Positions 1 through 6,834 of a DNA stretch of 12,266 bases are shown here, piece after piece. The translations under genes were made by a program, and so were the position numbers. Source of the stretch: Candidatus Methylomirabilota bacterium. GTDB taxonomy: Bacteria > Methylomirabilota > Methylomirabilia > Methylomirabilales > CSP1-5. Below the pieces are notes generated by a model, which was not told the origin of the DNA, searched no databases, and saw nothing but the letters and a program-made list of their open reading frames with translations. Position 1 is the first letter of the stretch; each line of letters opens with the position of its first letter. The DNA is taken from the NCBI GenBank assembly GCA_023249165.1, contig JAHFDE010000055.1, positions 1 to 12,266 of the forward strand. Reading direction: 5' to 3'.

Positions 1-302
1 TGGCCTTGCAAGATAAGATTTTGGTATGTGTAGATTGCGGCAAAGAATTCGCCTTTACGGCCGGGGAGCAGGAGTTCTTCGCCCAGAAGGGATTCACCAA
101 CGAACCCAAACGGTGCAAGAGTTGTAAGGCAATGAGAAAGGGGGGCGGGGTTAGCGCCGGTCCCAGGGAGATCTTCGAAGCGGTCTGCTCCCAGTGTGGC
201 CAGCGCACGACCGTCCCTTTCAGGCCTATGCCGGACCGCCCGGTCTATTGCAAGCCGTGTTACCAGTCCCGACGGGCAGGGGCGGTCCACGAACTCTCCT
301 AG
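1..302 (+). CDS. Small double zinc-ribbon protein, CxxC-x17-CxxC family (5' end just outside window)
   Basis: The protein has about 98-100 residues and four CxxC knuckles. Counting from the TTG at base 6, these are C8/C11, C37/C40, C61/C64 and C82/C85. The last pair is separated by exactly 17 residues, the spacing that defines the CxxC-x17-CxxC domain, and carries the VPF and RPVYC signatures of that family. The N-terminal half, with its F-T-A-G-E-Q-E-F-F run and K-G-F-T-N-E-P, matches the 'probable zinc-ribbon' family. Bases 1-2 are TG and the codon before TTG is GCC, so the true start is probably an ATG whose A lies one base upstream of the window (M-A-L-Q-D). The function of these families is unknown; binding of zinc and of nucleic acid or protein is inferred. 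A strong terminator follows, so this is the end of its own transcription unit and not part of the selA operon. Confidence 0.85.
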   Translation, partial: ALQDKILVCVDCGKEFAFTAGEQEFFAQKGFTNEPKRCKSCKAMRKGGGVSAGPREIFEAVCSQCGQRTTVPFRPMPDRPVYCKPCYQSRRAGAVHELS

Positions 303-319
303 ACAACACCACCAACCCC

Positions 320-349
320 ACCGAAAGCCACCTCCGGGTGGCTTTTGGT
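320..349 (+). terminator. Rho-independent terminator after the zinc-ribbon gene
   Basis: A perfect 9-bp stem, AAAGCCACC with GGTGGCTTT (324-332 with 337-345), closes on a TCCG tetraloop. Counting one G-U pair, it extends to about 13 bp (320-349), and a T-rich tail (TTTTGGTTTT) follows. It begins 18 nt after the TAG stop. It separates the zinc-ribbon gene from selA. Confidence 0.85.
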
Positions 350-369
350 TTTCCGGTCCCTGCGGCAAT

Positions 370-399
370 TTGCGTTGCGCCGGGCTCAGAGGGTATGAT
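370..399 (+). promoter_or_regulatory. Candidate sigma-70-type promoter for the selA operon
   Basis: TTGCGT (370-375) and TATGAT (394-399) are separated by 18 bp. The site lies just downstream of the terminator and about 25 nt upstream of the selA ATG. The expected transcript start near 406 leaves room for the GAGG ribosome site at 413-416. The same TTGCGT hexamer occurs in the candidate gltA promoter. This is a match by eye only. Confidence 0.45.
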
Positions 400-423
400 A
401 CAAAGAACGAACGAGGCCGCACC

Positions 424-1860
424 ATGGCTATTCCAGAGCAGCAAGCGGGCCTCCCCCTCCGCCAGATTCCGTCGGTCGACGAACTCCTCCAGGAGCCGGT
501 CATCCAAAAGCTCCTCGAGGCGCATCCCCGGTGGACGGTGATCGAGGCGGTCCGGGAGACCCTCGAGGAGCGCCGACAGAAGATTCTGGCCCTCCTCCGC
601 GAGGGGAGCGAGGCTTTCGTCCCGGATCTTTCACCCCTCATCGGACAGGTGTGCCGCAAGGTCCTGCACCTGGCCCGGCCAAGCCTGCGCCGGGTGATCA
701 ATGCCACCGGGGTAATCCTCCACACGAACCTCGGCCGGGCCCCCCTCTCTTCTGAGGCCCTGGCCCGCCTCCAAGAGGTCGCGCAGCACTACTCGACCTT
801 AGAATTCGATCTCCCCCAAGGCGCCAGAGGCTCTCGGCAAGGGCACGTCCAGGGCCTTCTCACCCGCCTCACGGGAGCCGAGGGGGCCCTTGCGGTAAAC
901 AACAACGCCGCCGCCGTCCTGCTGAGCATCAATACGCTCGCCGAAGGCCGCGAGGTGGTGGTCTCCCGAGGTGAGTTGATCGAGATCGGCGACTCCTTCC
1001 GAATCCCGGACGTCATGCGAAAGGCGGGGGCGGTCCTCAGGGAGGTGGGTACCACGAACCGGACCCGCCTCAAAGACTACGAAGGGGCGATCGGCGAGAG
1101 GACAGCGCTCCTCCTGAAGGTGCACCCCAGCAACTTTCGGATCGTCGGATTTACCAGCGACGTCCTCCTCGCGGACCTGGTGGCGCTGGGCCGGGGCCGG
1201 GCCCTCCCGGTGATGATCGACATGGGCAGCGGCGCCATTGCCGATCTCGCCCCATTCGGCCTGAAAGGGGAGCCAACCGTCCAGGAGACCCTTCGGAGTG
1301 GGGTGGATCTGATCACGTTCAGCGGAGATAAGCTCCTCGGAGGTCCCCAGGCGGGGCTCATCGTGGGGAAAAAGCTGATGATCGAGCGCCTCCGGAAAAA
1401 CCCACTGGCGCGAGCGGTGCGCATCGACAAACTCTCCCTCGCGGCCCTCGAGGCTACCCTCCGGGGCTACCTCGAAGGGGAGAGGGGTCTCGGTGCTATT
1501 CCCGCCCTGGCCATGATCACCTGCCCGCTCCACGAGATCGAGGAGCGCGCGGAGCGGGTGCGCGCAGGCTTGCAGGCGCGGGCGCATCCTTCGGTCCGCG
1601 TGACCGTCGAGGACCAGTGGTCTGAGGTGGGAGGGGGGGCGCTTCCTGCCCAGGGCCTCCCTACGTATTGCGTCGCGCTTCAGAGGTCCGCGGTGTCCCC
1701 GCATCGATTGGAGGCTCTGCTCAGGGATGCAGATCCGGCTGTGGTGGCGCGCATCAAAGGGGAGAAGGTCCTCCTCGATATGCGAACTGTCCGCGAGGAC
1801 GAGGTGGGGCTTTTGATCAGCGCCGTCGGTCCAATACTTGCAGGCGAGTTGGGCTCATGA
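424..1860 (+). CDS. selA: L-seryl-tRNA(Sec) selenium transferase SelA
   Basis: This PLP enzyme converts Ser-tRNA(Sec) to Sec-tRNA(Sec) using selenophosphate, in the cytoplasm. The product is 478 residues, close to the usual ~460-475. It starts with the family-typical L-R-Q-I-P-S-V-D-E-L-L segment. Further SelA signatures are R-V-I-N-A-T-G-V-I-L-H-T-N-L-G-R-A-P-L, the V-N-N-N-A-A-A run, V-G-T-T-N-R-T, and F-S-G-D-K-L-L-G-G-P-Q-A-G, in which K303 is the expected Schiff-base lysine. ATG 424 is chosen because GAGG lies 7 nt upstream and the homologous part begins a few residues later; the reading frame runs open further upstream only into the preceding gene and terminator. The stop overlaps the next start (ATGA). 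No selB, selD or selC is visible here. Presence of SelA implies that the host decodes UGA as selenocysteine. Confidence 0.97.
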   Translation: MAIPEQQAGLPLRQIPSVDELLQEPVIQKLLEAHPRWTVIEAVRETLEERRQKILALLREGSEAFVPDLSPLIGQVCRKVLHLARPSLRRVINATGVILHTNLGRAPLSSEALARLQEVAQHYSTLEFDLPQGARGSRQGHVQGLLTRLTGAEGALAVNNNAAAVLLSINTLAEGREVVVSRGELIEIGDSFRIPDVMRKAGAVLREVGTTNRTRLKDYEGAIGERTALLLKVHPSNFRIVGFTSDVLLADLVALGRGRALPVMIDMGSGAIADLAPFGLKGEPTVQETLRSGVDLITFSGDKLLGGPQAGLIVGKKLMIERLRKNPLARAVRIDKLSLAALEATLRGYLEGERGLGAIPALAMITCPLHEIEERAERVRAGLQARAHPSVRVTVEDQWSEVGGGALPAQGLPTYCVALQRSAVSPHRLEALLRDADPAVVARIKGEKVLLDMRTVREDEVGLLISAVGPILAGELGS

Positions 1861-2651
1861 GCGATCCGAGCGCCACTCCGACTCCGTCCGCGCTCACCCG
1901 CGATGAGGCCACCCGCCTCGCCCAATCGGAAGAGATAGAGCCCCGGCTCCTCGAGGAGTTGCCCGCCCAATTCCCCGAGGACGAAGAGCTCTGGAAGCTC
2001 CTCGTAGGGAATCCCCTCACCCCGCTCCCCGCCATGATCTATATGGCGGAACGGGCGCCGGCTTCGGTGGCGGCCCAACTGCTGGAGGATCGGGTCTTCC
2101 TCTTCCACAACCCCGTCGTGGGCCACGCCCTCCTCAAGAACCCCAGCCTGTCCGCGGCGGACCGCCGCAGAGTACAATGGATCCTGCACGAAACGACGAA
2201 AGAAGAGCCCGAGCGAAAGAAGACGCTTGTCCAGTTGATCCGGGAGATGAACACCGGGCAGAAGCTGGCCCTGGCGAAGAAGGGGAATAAGGACGCGCGG
2301 ATGATCCTGATCAAGGACCCCAACGACATGATCGCCCTCGAGGTGATCAACAGCCCGCGCATCAGCGATGACGAGATCATCAACGTCGCCCAGATGCGGG
2401 ATATCTCCGATAAGGTCCTTAGGGCCATCGCCAACATCCGGCGCTTCCGGGCCAACAAGCTGGTGGTCACCAGCCTCCTCCACAATCCGAAAACCCCCGT
2501 AGGGGTCTCGTTGGGTCTCGGGCTTCCCAATCTCACCGACAGGGAACTCCAGTTCTTGGCCAGGGATCGGAACATCCCTGCCGCGGTCTCCCGGGCGGCC
2601 AAGCAGGTCCTGGACCGCCGGGCGAAGGGTCCGGCGGCAAAAAAAGAGTAG
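1857..2651 (+). CDS. Uncharacterised alpha-helical repeat protein in the selA-tmk operon
   Basis: The product is 264 residues, with no signal peptide or membrane segment; it is charged and appears almost wholly helical. The sequence shows recurring helix-break motifs in which a hydrophobic run ends in [N/D/S]-P: N52-P53, N85-P86, N95-P96, D154-P155, S166-P167 and N210-P211. Two of them have the fuller N-P-x-T-P form. This is the look of an alpha-solenoid (HEAT or leucine-rich-variant type). The C-terminal half, from about K142 (G-N-K-D-A-R, N-S-P-R-I-S, H-N-P-K-T-P), resembles conserved hypothetical proteins that I recall from deltaproteobacteria. The C-terminus is a basic tail. The start overlaps the selA stop by 4 nt, and tmk follows after 6 nt, so it is very likely translationally coupled. 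The function is unknown; a scaffold or binding role is inferred from the fold only. Confidence 0.85.
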   Translation: MSDPSATPTPSALTRDEATRLAQSEEIEPRLLEELPAQFPEDEELWKLLVGNPLTPLPAMIYMAERAPASVAAQLLEDRVFLFHNPVVGHALLKNPSLSAADRRRVQWILHETTKEEPERKKTLVQLIREMNTGQKLALAKKGNKDARMILIKDPNDMIALEVINSPRISDDEIINVAQMRDISDKVLRAIANIRRFRANKLVVTSLLHNPKTPVGVSLGLGLPNLTDRELQFLARDRNIPAAVSRAAKQVLDRRAKGPAAKKE

Positions 2652-2657
2652 GGGAGG

Positions 2658-3326
2658 ATGCGCGGTCTCTTTTTCACATGTGAAGGCGTCGAGGGCTCGG
2701 GCAAGACCACGCAACTCCGACGCTTGGCCGCCAGCCTGCGGCACGCCGGGCAACCTGTGATGGAGACCCGAGAGCCTGGAGGGACATCCCTCGGCGAGGC
2801 GATTCGGTCCATGCTGCTCATGACCCGCGATCAGGAGATGGCGGCCGAGGCCGAACTCTTTCTCTATCTGGCCTCGCGTGCCCAACTCAGTCGCGAGTGC
2901 ATCCGCCCGTCCCTTGAGGCGGGGATCATCGTCGTCTGTGATCGATTCGCCGATGCGACCGTCGCCTACCAGGGGCACGGGCGGGGCCTGGACCTGAGGC
3001 GCATCGCGACAATGAATCGGGTCGCCACCGGGGGTCTCACGCCGGACCTCACCATCCTCCTCGATCTCGACCCCCGCGAGGGGCTCCGCCGTGTGAAGGC
3101 GCGTGGACAGGTCTCACTGCCCGAGCCCTTCCTGGATCGCCTGGAATCGGAGGCCTTGGAGTTCCACGACCGGGTGCGGGAGGGGTATCTCCATCTCGCC
3201 CGGGAGGAACCTCATCGATTCCTCGTCGTCGATGCCACACGCCAGGAAGAGACAATCGCCGGAGAGATCTGGCAGCGGGTCGAGCCGCTGATCGGGAGCT
3301 GGGCTGTTCAAGGGGAGAGGCGGTAG
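2658..3326 (+). CDS. tmk: Thymidylate kinase
   Basis: The enzyme phosphorylates dTMP to dTDP with ATP in the cytoplasm, an essential step for DNA synthesis. The product is 222 residues. It has the P-loop E-G-V-E-G-S-G-K-T-T (about 9-18), the T-R-E-P-G-G-T motif at 37-43, and the thymidylate-kinase signature D95-R-F with A-Y-Q-G following. The P-loop lacks the arginine of eukaryal-type enzymes, as is usual in bacteria. ATG 2658 is the only plausible start, because an in-frame stop lies just upstream and the P-loop begins within ten codons. The purine-rich GGGGAGG (2651-2657) abuts the ATG with no spacer, which is poor for a ribosome site, so coupling to the preceding gene 6 nt away is likely. 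The stop overlaps the holB GTG by one base. Confidence 0.97.
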   Translation: MRGLFFTCEGVEGSGKTTQLRRLAASLRHAGQPVMETREPGGTSLGEAIRSMLLMTRDQEMAAEAELFLYLASRAQLSRECIRPSLEAGIIVVCDRFADATVAYQGHGRGLDLRRIATMNRVATGGLTPDLTILLDLDPREGLRRVKARGQVSLPEPFLDRLESEALEFHDRVREGYLHLAREEPHRFLVVDATRQEETIAGEIWQRVEPLIGSWAVQGERR

Positions 3327-4309
3327 TGGGCTTTGCCGGCATCCTCGGCCAGGAACGTGCGGTCTCGCTGCTCAAGCGGGCGATCGAGATCGATCGCCTG
3401 CCGCATGCGCTCCTCTTCACCGGACCGAAAGGGGTCGGACGGTTTCTCACGGCCATCACGGTTGCCAAGGCGCTGAACTGCCTGAACAGGGTCAACGGCG
3501 ATTGCTGTGACCGCTGTCCCGCCTGTGGCAAGATCGCCAAGAGCATTCACCCCGACGTCCATCTGGTCACCCCGGAAGGCGCCACGGTCAAGATCGATCA
3601 GATCCGCACCCTGACCCGCGAGGCACCCCTCACGCCTTACGAGGGACGAGGAAAGGTCTTCATCCTGGATCAGGCCGAGACGATGACGGAGCAGGCCCAG
3701 AATGCGCTCCTCAAAACCTTGGAAGAGCCCCCGCGAGCCACCTTCCTGATCCTCATCGCCCCAGAGGCCTCGGCGCTGCTTCCCCCGATCGTTTCCCGCT
3801 GTAGCCAGATCCGATTCGCCCCCGTGCCCGAAGGGGCCGTCGCCACCCGGCTCCGGGAGCAGGGGTGTGAAGAGGGGGAGGCCACCCTCCTGGCCAGCCT
3901 CGCTGGCGGCAGCCTCGGCCGGGCGCAAGAGCTGCGCAAGAGCCCGCTCTCAGAGGTCTGGGATCTGGTGGGCCAGGTCTTTGCCTTCCCCCCCGGAAGG
4001 ACCGTCCCCGTGCTCGAGCTGACAGAGCAGGTCCTCCGTCAGAAGGAGACCGTTCCTCTCTTCCTCGAGGCGCTCCTCGTCTGGTGCAGGGACCTCATGG
4101 TCTCAAAGGTGACGCGTCACCGGGAGCTGCTGGTCTATCGAAACCGCGAAGCAGTCCTGCGAGGCCAGAGTGAGGGCCTCGCGCTCAGGCAGCTTTTGGC
4201 GATGTATCGCACGGTGAAGCAGACCCTGGACGGACTCGGCCGGTACGCGAACCCCCGGCTCAGCTTGGAGGTGATGTTCCTCACGCTCCGCGACCTTCAG
4301 GCCGCTTAG
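3326..4309 (+). CDS. holB: DNA polymerase III delta-prime subunit (clamp loader)
   Basis: This is the AAA+ family delta-prime subunit of the clamp loader, which helps load the sliding clamp on DNA. The product is 327 residues. It begins with G-I-L-G-Q-E-R-A, typical of the family. The zinc module is C52-x8-C61-x2-C64-x2-C67. The P-loop position reads G-P-K-G-V-G-R-F (33-40), lacking the catalytic K and the following T/S, and the Walker B position reads L-D-Q-A-E. Both suggest that this subunit does not hydrolyse ATP, as known for E. coli delta-prime. The S157-R158-C159 sensor/arginine-finger motif is intact. GTG 3326 is preceded by GGGGAGAGG with 5 nt spacing and overlaps the tmk stop (TAGTG). 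The tmk-holB adjacency is widespread in bacteria. DnaX paralogy is excluded by the length and the degenerate P-loop. Confidence 0.94.
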   Translation: MGFAGILGQERAVSLLKRAIEIDRLPHALLFTGPKGVGRFLTAITVAKALNCLNRVNGDCCDRCPACGKIAKSIHPDVHLVTPEGATVKIDQIRTLTREAPLTPYEGRGKVFILDQAETMTEQAQNALLKTLEEPPRATFLILIAPEASALLPPIVSRCSQIRFAPVPEGAVATRLREQGCEEGEATLLASLAGGSLGRAQELRKSPLSEVWDLVGQVFAFPPGRTVPVLELTEQVLRQKETVPLFLEALLVWCRDLMVSKVTRHRELLVYRNREAVLRGQSEGLALRQLLAMYRTVKQTLDGLGRYANPRLSLEVMFLTLRDLQAA

Positions 4310-4343
4310 ACGGATCACCCCGCGTGGAGCGCCATCCATCTCG

Positions 4344-6245
4344 ATGAGTGAGCGGATCATCTACATTACCACCCCGATCTATTACGTCAACGACGTCCCG
4401 CACCTCGGCCACGCCTACACGACCATCCTGGCCGATGCCCTGGCGCGGTTCAAGCGATTCACGGGGCATCGTGTCTTCTTTCTTACGGGGACCGACGAGC
4501 ACGGGGACAAGATTGCCCAGGCGGCTGCCAAGGCCGGTGACGAACCGCAGGCGTACGCCGACCGGATCAGCGCCGCCTTCCGCGACACCTGGCAGGCCTT
4601 GAAGATCACCTATACCCGCTTTATCCGCACCACCGAGCCCTCCCACCAGCGACTGGTTCAGGCCCTTCTGCAACGGATCTACGACCGTGGGGAGATCTAC
4701 CTCGGGGAGTACGGCGGCCAGTACTGCTTCGGTTGCGAGCGCTTTTATGCGGAGCGCGAGCTCGAGGACGGCAAATGCCCCGATCATCAGGTCGAGCCCA
4801 CCTTCATCAAGGAGCGAAATTACTTCTTTCGCATGAGCAGGTACCAGGAGAGGCTGATCAAGCACCTCGAGGAACACCCCGACTTCATCCGTCCCGAGCG
4901 GTACCGCAATGAGGTGCTGGCCTTTCTCCGGGAGCCCCTCGAAGACCTGTGCATCTCGCGGCCGGTCAGCCGCCTGAGATGGGGGATCCCGCTCCCCTTC
5001 GATCGCGACTATGTCACCTACGTCTGGTTTGATGCCCTGATCAACTACGTGAGCGGCCTCGGCTATCCGGACAGCGAAGAATCGCGGACCTTCTGGCCCG
5101 AGGCCAATCACCTGATCGCCAAGGACATCGTCAAACCGCACGGCATTTACTGGCCCACCATCCTCTGGGCGGCCGAGATCCCGCTGTACCGCCATCTCCA
5201 TGTGCACGGGTACTGGAAGGTGGAGTGGAGCAAGATGTCCAAGAGTCTCGGCAATGTGGTTCGGCCACTCGATCTCACCCGGAAATACGGCCGGGACGCC
5301 CTACGCTACTTCCTCCTGAGAGAGATGGTCTTCGGACTGGATGCCAGCTTCAGTGAAGACGCCTTGGTCAGCCGGCTGAACTCCGACCTGGCCAATGATC
5401 TCGGCAACCTGCTGAGCCGCGTCTTGACCATGATCGAGAAGTACGTAACCGGCAGGATCCCCCAGCGGATGAGCCCCGACAGTTCGCGGGACCGCGAACT
5501 GATGCAGCAGGCCGAAGCCACCCCGACGACCGTCGCGGGCGCAGTGGATGAGCTTGCCTTCAACCGTGCCCTGGAGGCCCTGTGGGAACTGGTGAATACG
5601 GTCAACAAGTATATCGACAGCACCAAGCCCTGGGAGCTCAGCAAGAAGGACCCTCACGCCCTGGAGCGGGTCCTGTACCATGCCTGGGAGGCCTTGCGGA
5701 TCGTGGGGCTCCTCGTCTCGCCTTTCCTGCCCGAGACGGGGCAGGCCATCACCGACCAATTAGGGATCCACGGAGACATTGAGACGATGCGGATCGAGCA
5801 GGCCGCGTGGGGAAGCGGCCCCACATCCGGCATGATCCGCAAGGGGCCACCCCTCTTCCCCCGCGTGGAGGGGGGCTTTGCGGCGATCCGGGCCCAAGAA
5901 GAGGTTGAACCCGCTATCCCCCAGATAAGCCTGGCGGAGTTTCAGCGCCTCGACCTCAGGGTGGTCGAGATCGTGCGCGCCGAGCCGGTCGCCGGCTCGA
6001 AAAAGCTCCTCAAACTCGCCGTGCGTCTCGGCAAGGAGGAACGAACCCTGGTCGCGGGGCTGCAAGGCCAGTACGCCCCAGAGGCGCTGATCGGCAAGAA
6101 GGTGGCCGTCGTTGCCAACCTCAAGGCCGCGCGCATCCAGGGGATCGAATCCCAGGGGATGGTCCTGGCCGCCGAGGACGCCGAAGGGCGCATCGTCCTG
6201 CTCATCCCGGACAAGGATATTCCCCCCGGCGCCAAGATCCGCTGA
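4344..6245 (+). CDS. metG: Methionyl-tRNA synthetase with C-terminal tRNA-binding domain
   Basis: This class I aminoacyl-tRNA synthetase charges tRNA-Met. The product is 633 residues. The HIGH-like motif is H20-L-G-H23 and the KMSKS motif is exact at 297-301. A metal knuckle C128-x2-C131...C145-x2-H148 with the following Y-F-F-R-M resembles the Thermus-type enzyme. An all-helical anticodon-binding domain (about 350-480) contains N-K-Y-I-D and P-W-E-L. The last ~105 residues form an EMAP/Trbp111-like tRNA-binding domain with L-D-L-R-V, V-A-N-L-K and G-I-E-S-Q-G-M. ATG 4344 places M-S-E-R-I-I-Y-I-T-T-P directly before the catalytic core. The only ribosome-site candidate is a distant GGAG (4326-4329). 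The gap from holB is 34 nt. No clear terminator follows; a short GC hairpin at 6249-6263 has no T tract. Confidence 0.97.
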   Translation: MSERIIYITTPIYYVNDVPHLGHAYTTILADALARFKRFTGHRVFFLTGTDEHGDKIAQAAAKAGDEPQAYADRISAAFRDTWQALKITYTRFIRTTEPSHQRLVQALLQRIYDRGEIYLGEYGGQYCFGCERFYAERELEDGKCPDHQVEPTFIKERNYFFRMSRYQERLIKHLEEHPDFIRPERYRNEVLAFLREPLEDLCISRPVSRLRWGIPLPFDRDYVTYVWFDALINYVSGLGYPDSEESRTFWPEANHLIAKDIVKPHGIYWPTILWAAEIPLYRHLHVHGYWKVEWSKMSKSLGNVVRPLDLTRKYGRDALRYFLLREMVFGLDASFSEDALVSRLNSDLANDLGNLLSRVLTMIEKYVTGRIPQRMSPDSSRDRELMQQAEATPTTVAGAVDELAFNRALEALWELVNTVNKYIDSTKPWELSKKDPHALERVLYHAWEALRIVGLLVSPFLPETGQAITDQLGIHGDIETMRIEQAAWGSGPTSGMIRKGPPLFPRVEGGFAAIRAQEEVEPAIPQISLAEFQRLDLRVVEIVRAEPVAGSKKLLKLAVRLGKEERTLVAGLQGQYAPEALIGKKVAVVANLKAARIQGIESQGMVLAAEDAEGRIVLLIPDKDIPPGAKIR

Positions 6246-6277
6246 GACAGGGCACACCGCCCTCCCTTCGGCATTGT

Positions 6278-6335
6278 TCGCTACAAGAGCCTCGCTACAA
6301 TCCTGAGCAGCGCTGGCGCAGGATGCTCAAAAAGG
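6278..6335. repeat. Tandem 9-nt repeat followed by mutually exclusive hairpins
   Basis: TCGCTACAA occurs at 6278-6286 and again at 6292-6300, a 14-nt period. Directly after it, ATCCTG (6300-6305) can pair with CAGGAT (6319-6324), and TGAGCA (6304-6309) can pair with TGCTCA (6324-6329). The two 6-bp stems share bases, so they exclude each other. AAAAAGGC follows. The GATGCTCAAAAAGGC stretch resembles dispersed intergenic repeats that I recall from deltaproteobacterial and related genomes; this is memory, not a search. It could equally be a switch-like structure at the 3' end of the metG transcript. The rest of 6246-6389 shows nothing else I can name. Confidence 0.4.
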
Positions 6336-6389
6336 CTGCAGGTGGCTGGGAATGATACAGGATCGTGTGAAGGACAGAGGTAGGGTAGT

Positions 6390-6530
6390 TTATACAGACG
6401 CGGGTTCGCGCTGCTGGAGCTTATCGTGGCAGCAAGGGCACGCCTCGTGTATATCCAATAAGCCATTCAGCATGTAGGCGACCCATTGGATCGGCTGAAC
6501 CCAGATCTTGCATGAAGGGCAGAACAGCAT
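6390..6530 (-). CDS. Putative 46-residue CxxC/CxxC zinc-ribbon micro-protein
   Basis: From the ATG at 6530 the product has 46 residues. It begins M-L-F-C-P-S-C and carries a second knuckle, C-P-C-C, 23 residues after the first, which fits a compact zinc ribbon or rubredoxin-like knuckle pair. The frame runs open further upstream to 6584. The internal ATG is preferred because AGGGAGG (plus-strand CCTCCCT, 6536-6542) sits 5 nt before it and the first knuckle starts three residues later. The stop is TAA at 6390-6392. A candidate promoter lies upstream. The middle segment between the knuckles (W-V-Q-P-I-Q-W-V-A-Y-M) is rich in aromatic and hydrophobic residues. I do not recognise the family. It lies in an otherwise empty gap and is antisense to no gene, which favours it being real, but 46 codons could stay open by chance. 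Confidence 0.5.
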   Translation of the reverse strand: MLFCPSCKIWVQPIQWVAYMLNGLLDIHEACPCCHDKLQQREPASV

Positions 6531-6574
6531 TTGCGCCTCCCTGTGCCCCACTTCATCGTTCCCATTTAGCAACC

Positions 6575-6603
6575 ATCGTGCCAACGCAGGACTACTAGGT
6601 CAA
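6575..6603 (-). promoter_or_regulatory. Candidate promoter for the minus-strand micro-protein
   Basis: Read on the minus strand, TTGACC (6598-6603), one base from the -35 consensus, is followed after 17 bp by CACGAT (6575-6580). CACGAT keeps the conserved A at position 2 and T at position 6 of a -10 box. It lies about 45 nt upstream of the ATG at 6530, leaving room for the Shine-Dalgarno at 6536-6542. The -10 box is weak. Confidence 0.3.
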
Positions 6604-6834
6604 ATTCACGGGTTACTACATTAGACGCAGGACCTGTAGAGCGGATTCCGGACTGCATGGCGGAATTTGGGCAGTTGGCCGGCAGGCCGTCTAGGAGGCT
6701 CTCGCCCAAAAGCGCCGATCACCGAGACAGTAATTCTGCCGACCCTGGCGCGACCTCGGGTATGCTATAGGGGCCCTGTGATGTCGCAATAGCGGCTGGC
6801 AGCAAAACAACCCGTGATTCCGGGAATCCGACCG
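6604..6834. other. Intergenic stretch upstream of chrA
   Basis: No gene is evident. A 6-bp hairpin, ATTCCG with CGGAAT (6645-6650 with 6661-6666), has a 10-nt loop. A TATGCT at 6761-6766 could be a -10 box for chrA, but no convincing -35 box lies at the right distance. No tRNA-like T-arm or transposase remnant was seen. Composition looks less GC-rich than the flanking genes. Confidence 0.35.

Noticed and set aside
196..423. Upstream extension of selA to base 196
   Set aside because: It would overlap the zinc-ribbon gene and cross a strong terminator and a candidate promoter. SelA homology starts just after ATG 424, which has a ribosome site.
1680..2978. 432-codon open frame on the minus strand
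   Set aside because: It runs antisense across selA, the repeat protein and tmk, all of which have clear family signatures or tight coupling. Long antisense frames are common in GC-rich DNA, and its translation shows no domain.
6249..6263. AGGGC-ACACC-GCCCT hairpin after metG as terminator
   Set aside because: The stem is only 5 bp and no T tract follows, so it is not supported as an intrinsic terminator.
6584..6633. Direct repeat ACGCAGGAC (6584-6592 and 6625-6633)
   Set aside because: A single 9-nt repeat in a gap of about 590 nt is near chance expectation, with no third copy or associated structure.
6246..6834. tRNA or other known structured RNA gene
   Set aside because: The GGTTCGC-like string near 6402 lacks a proper T-arm, acceptor stem or anticodon arm. 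No tRNA, 6S or tmRNA hallmark was found.
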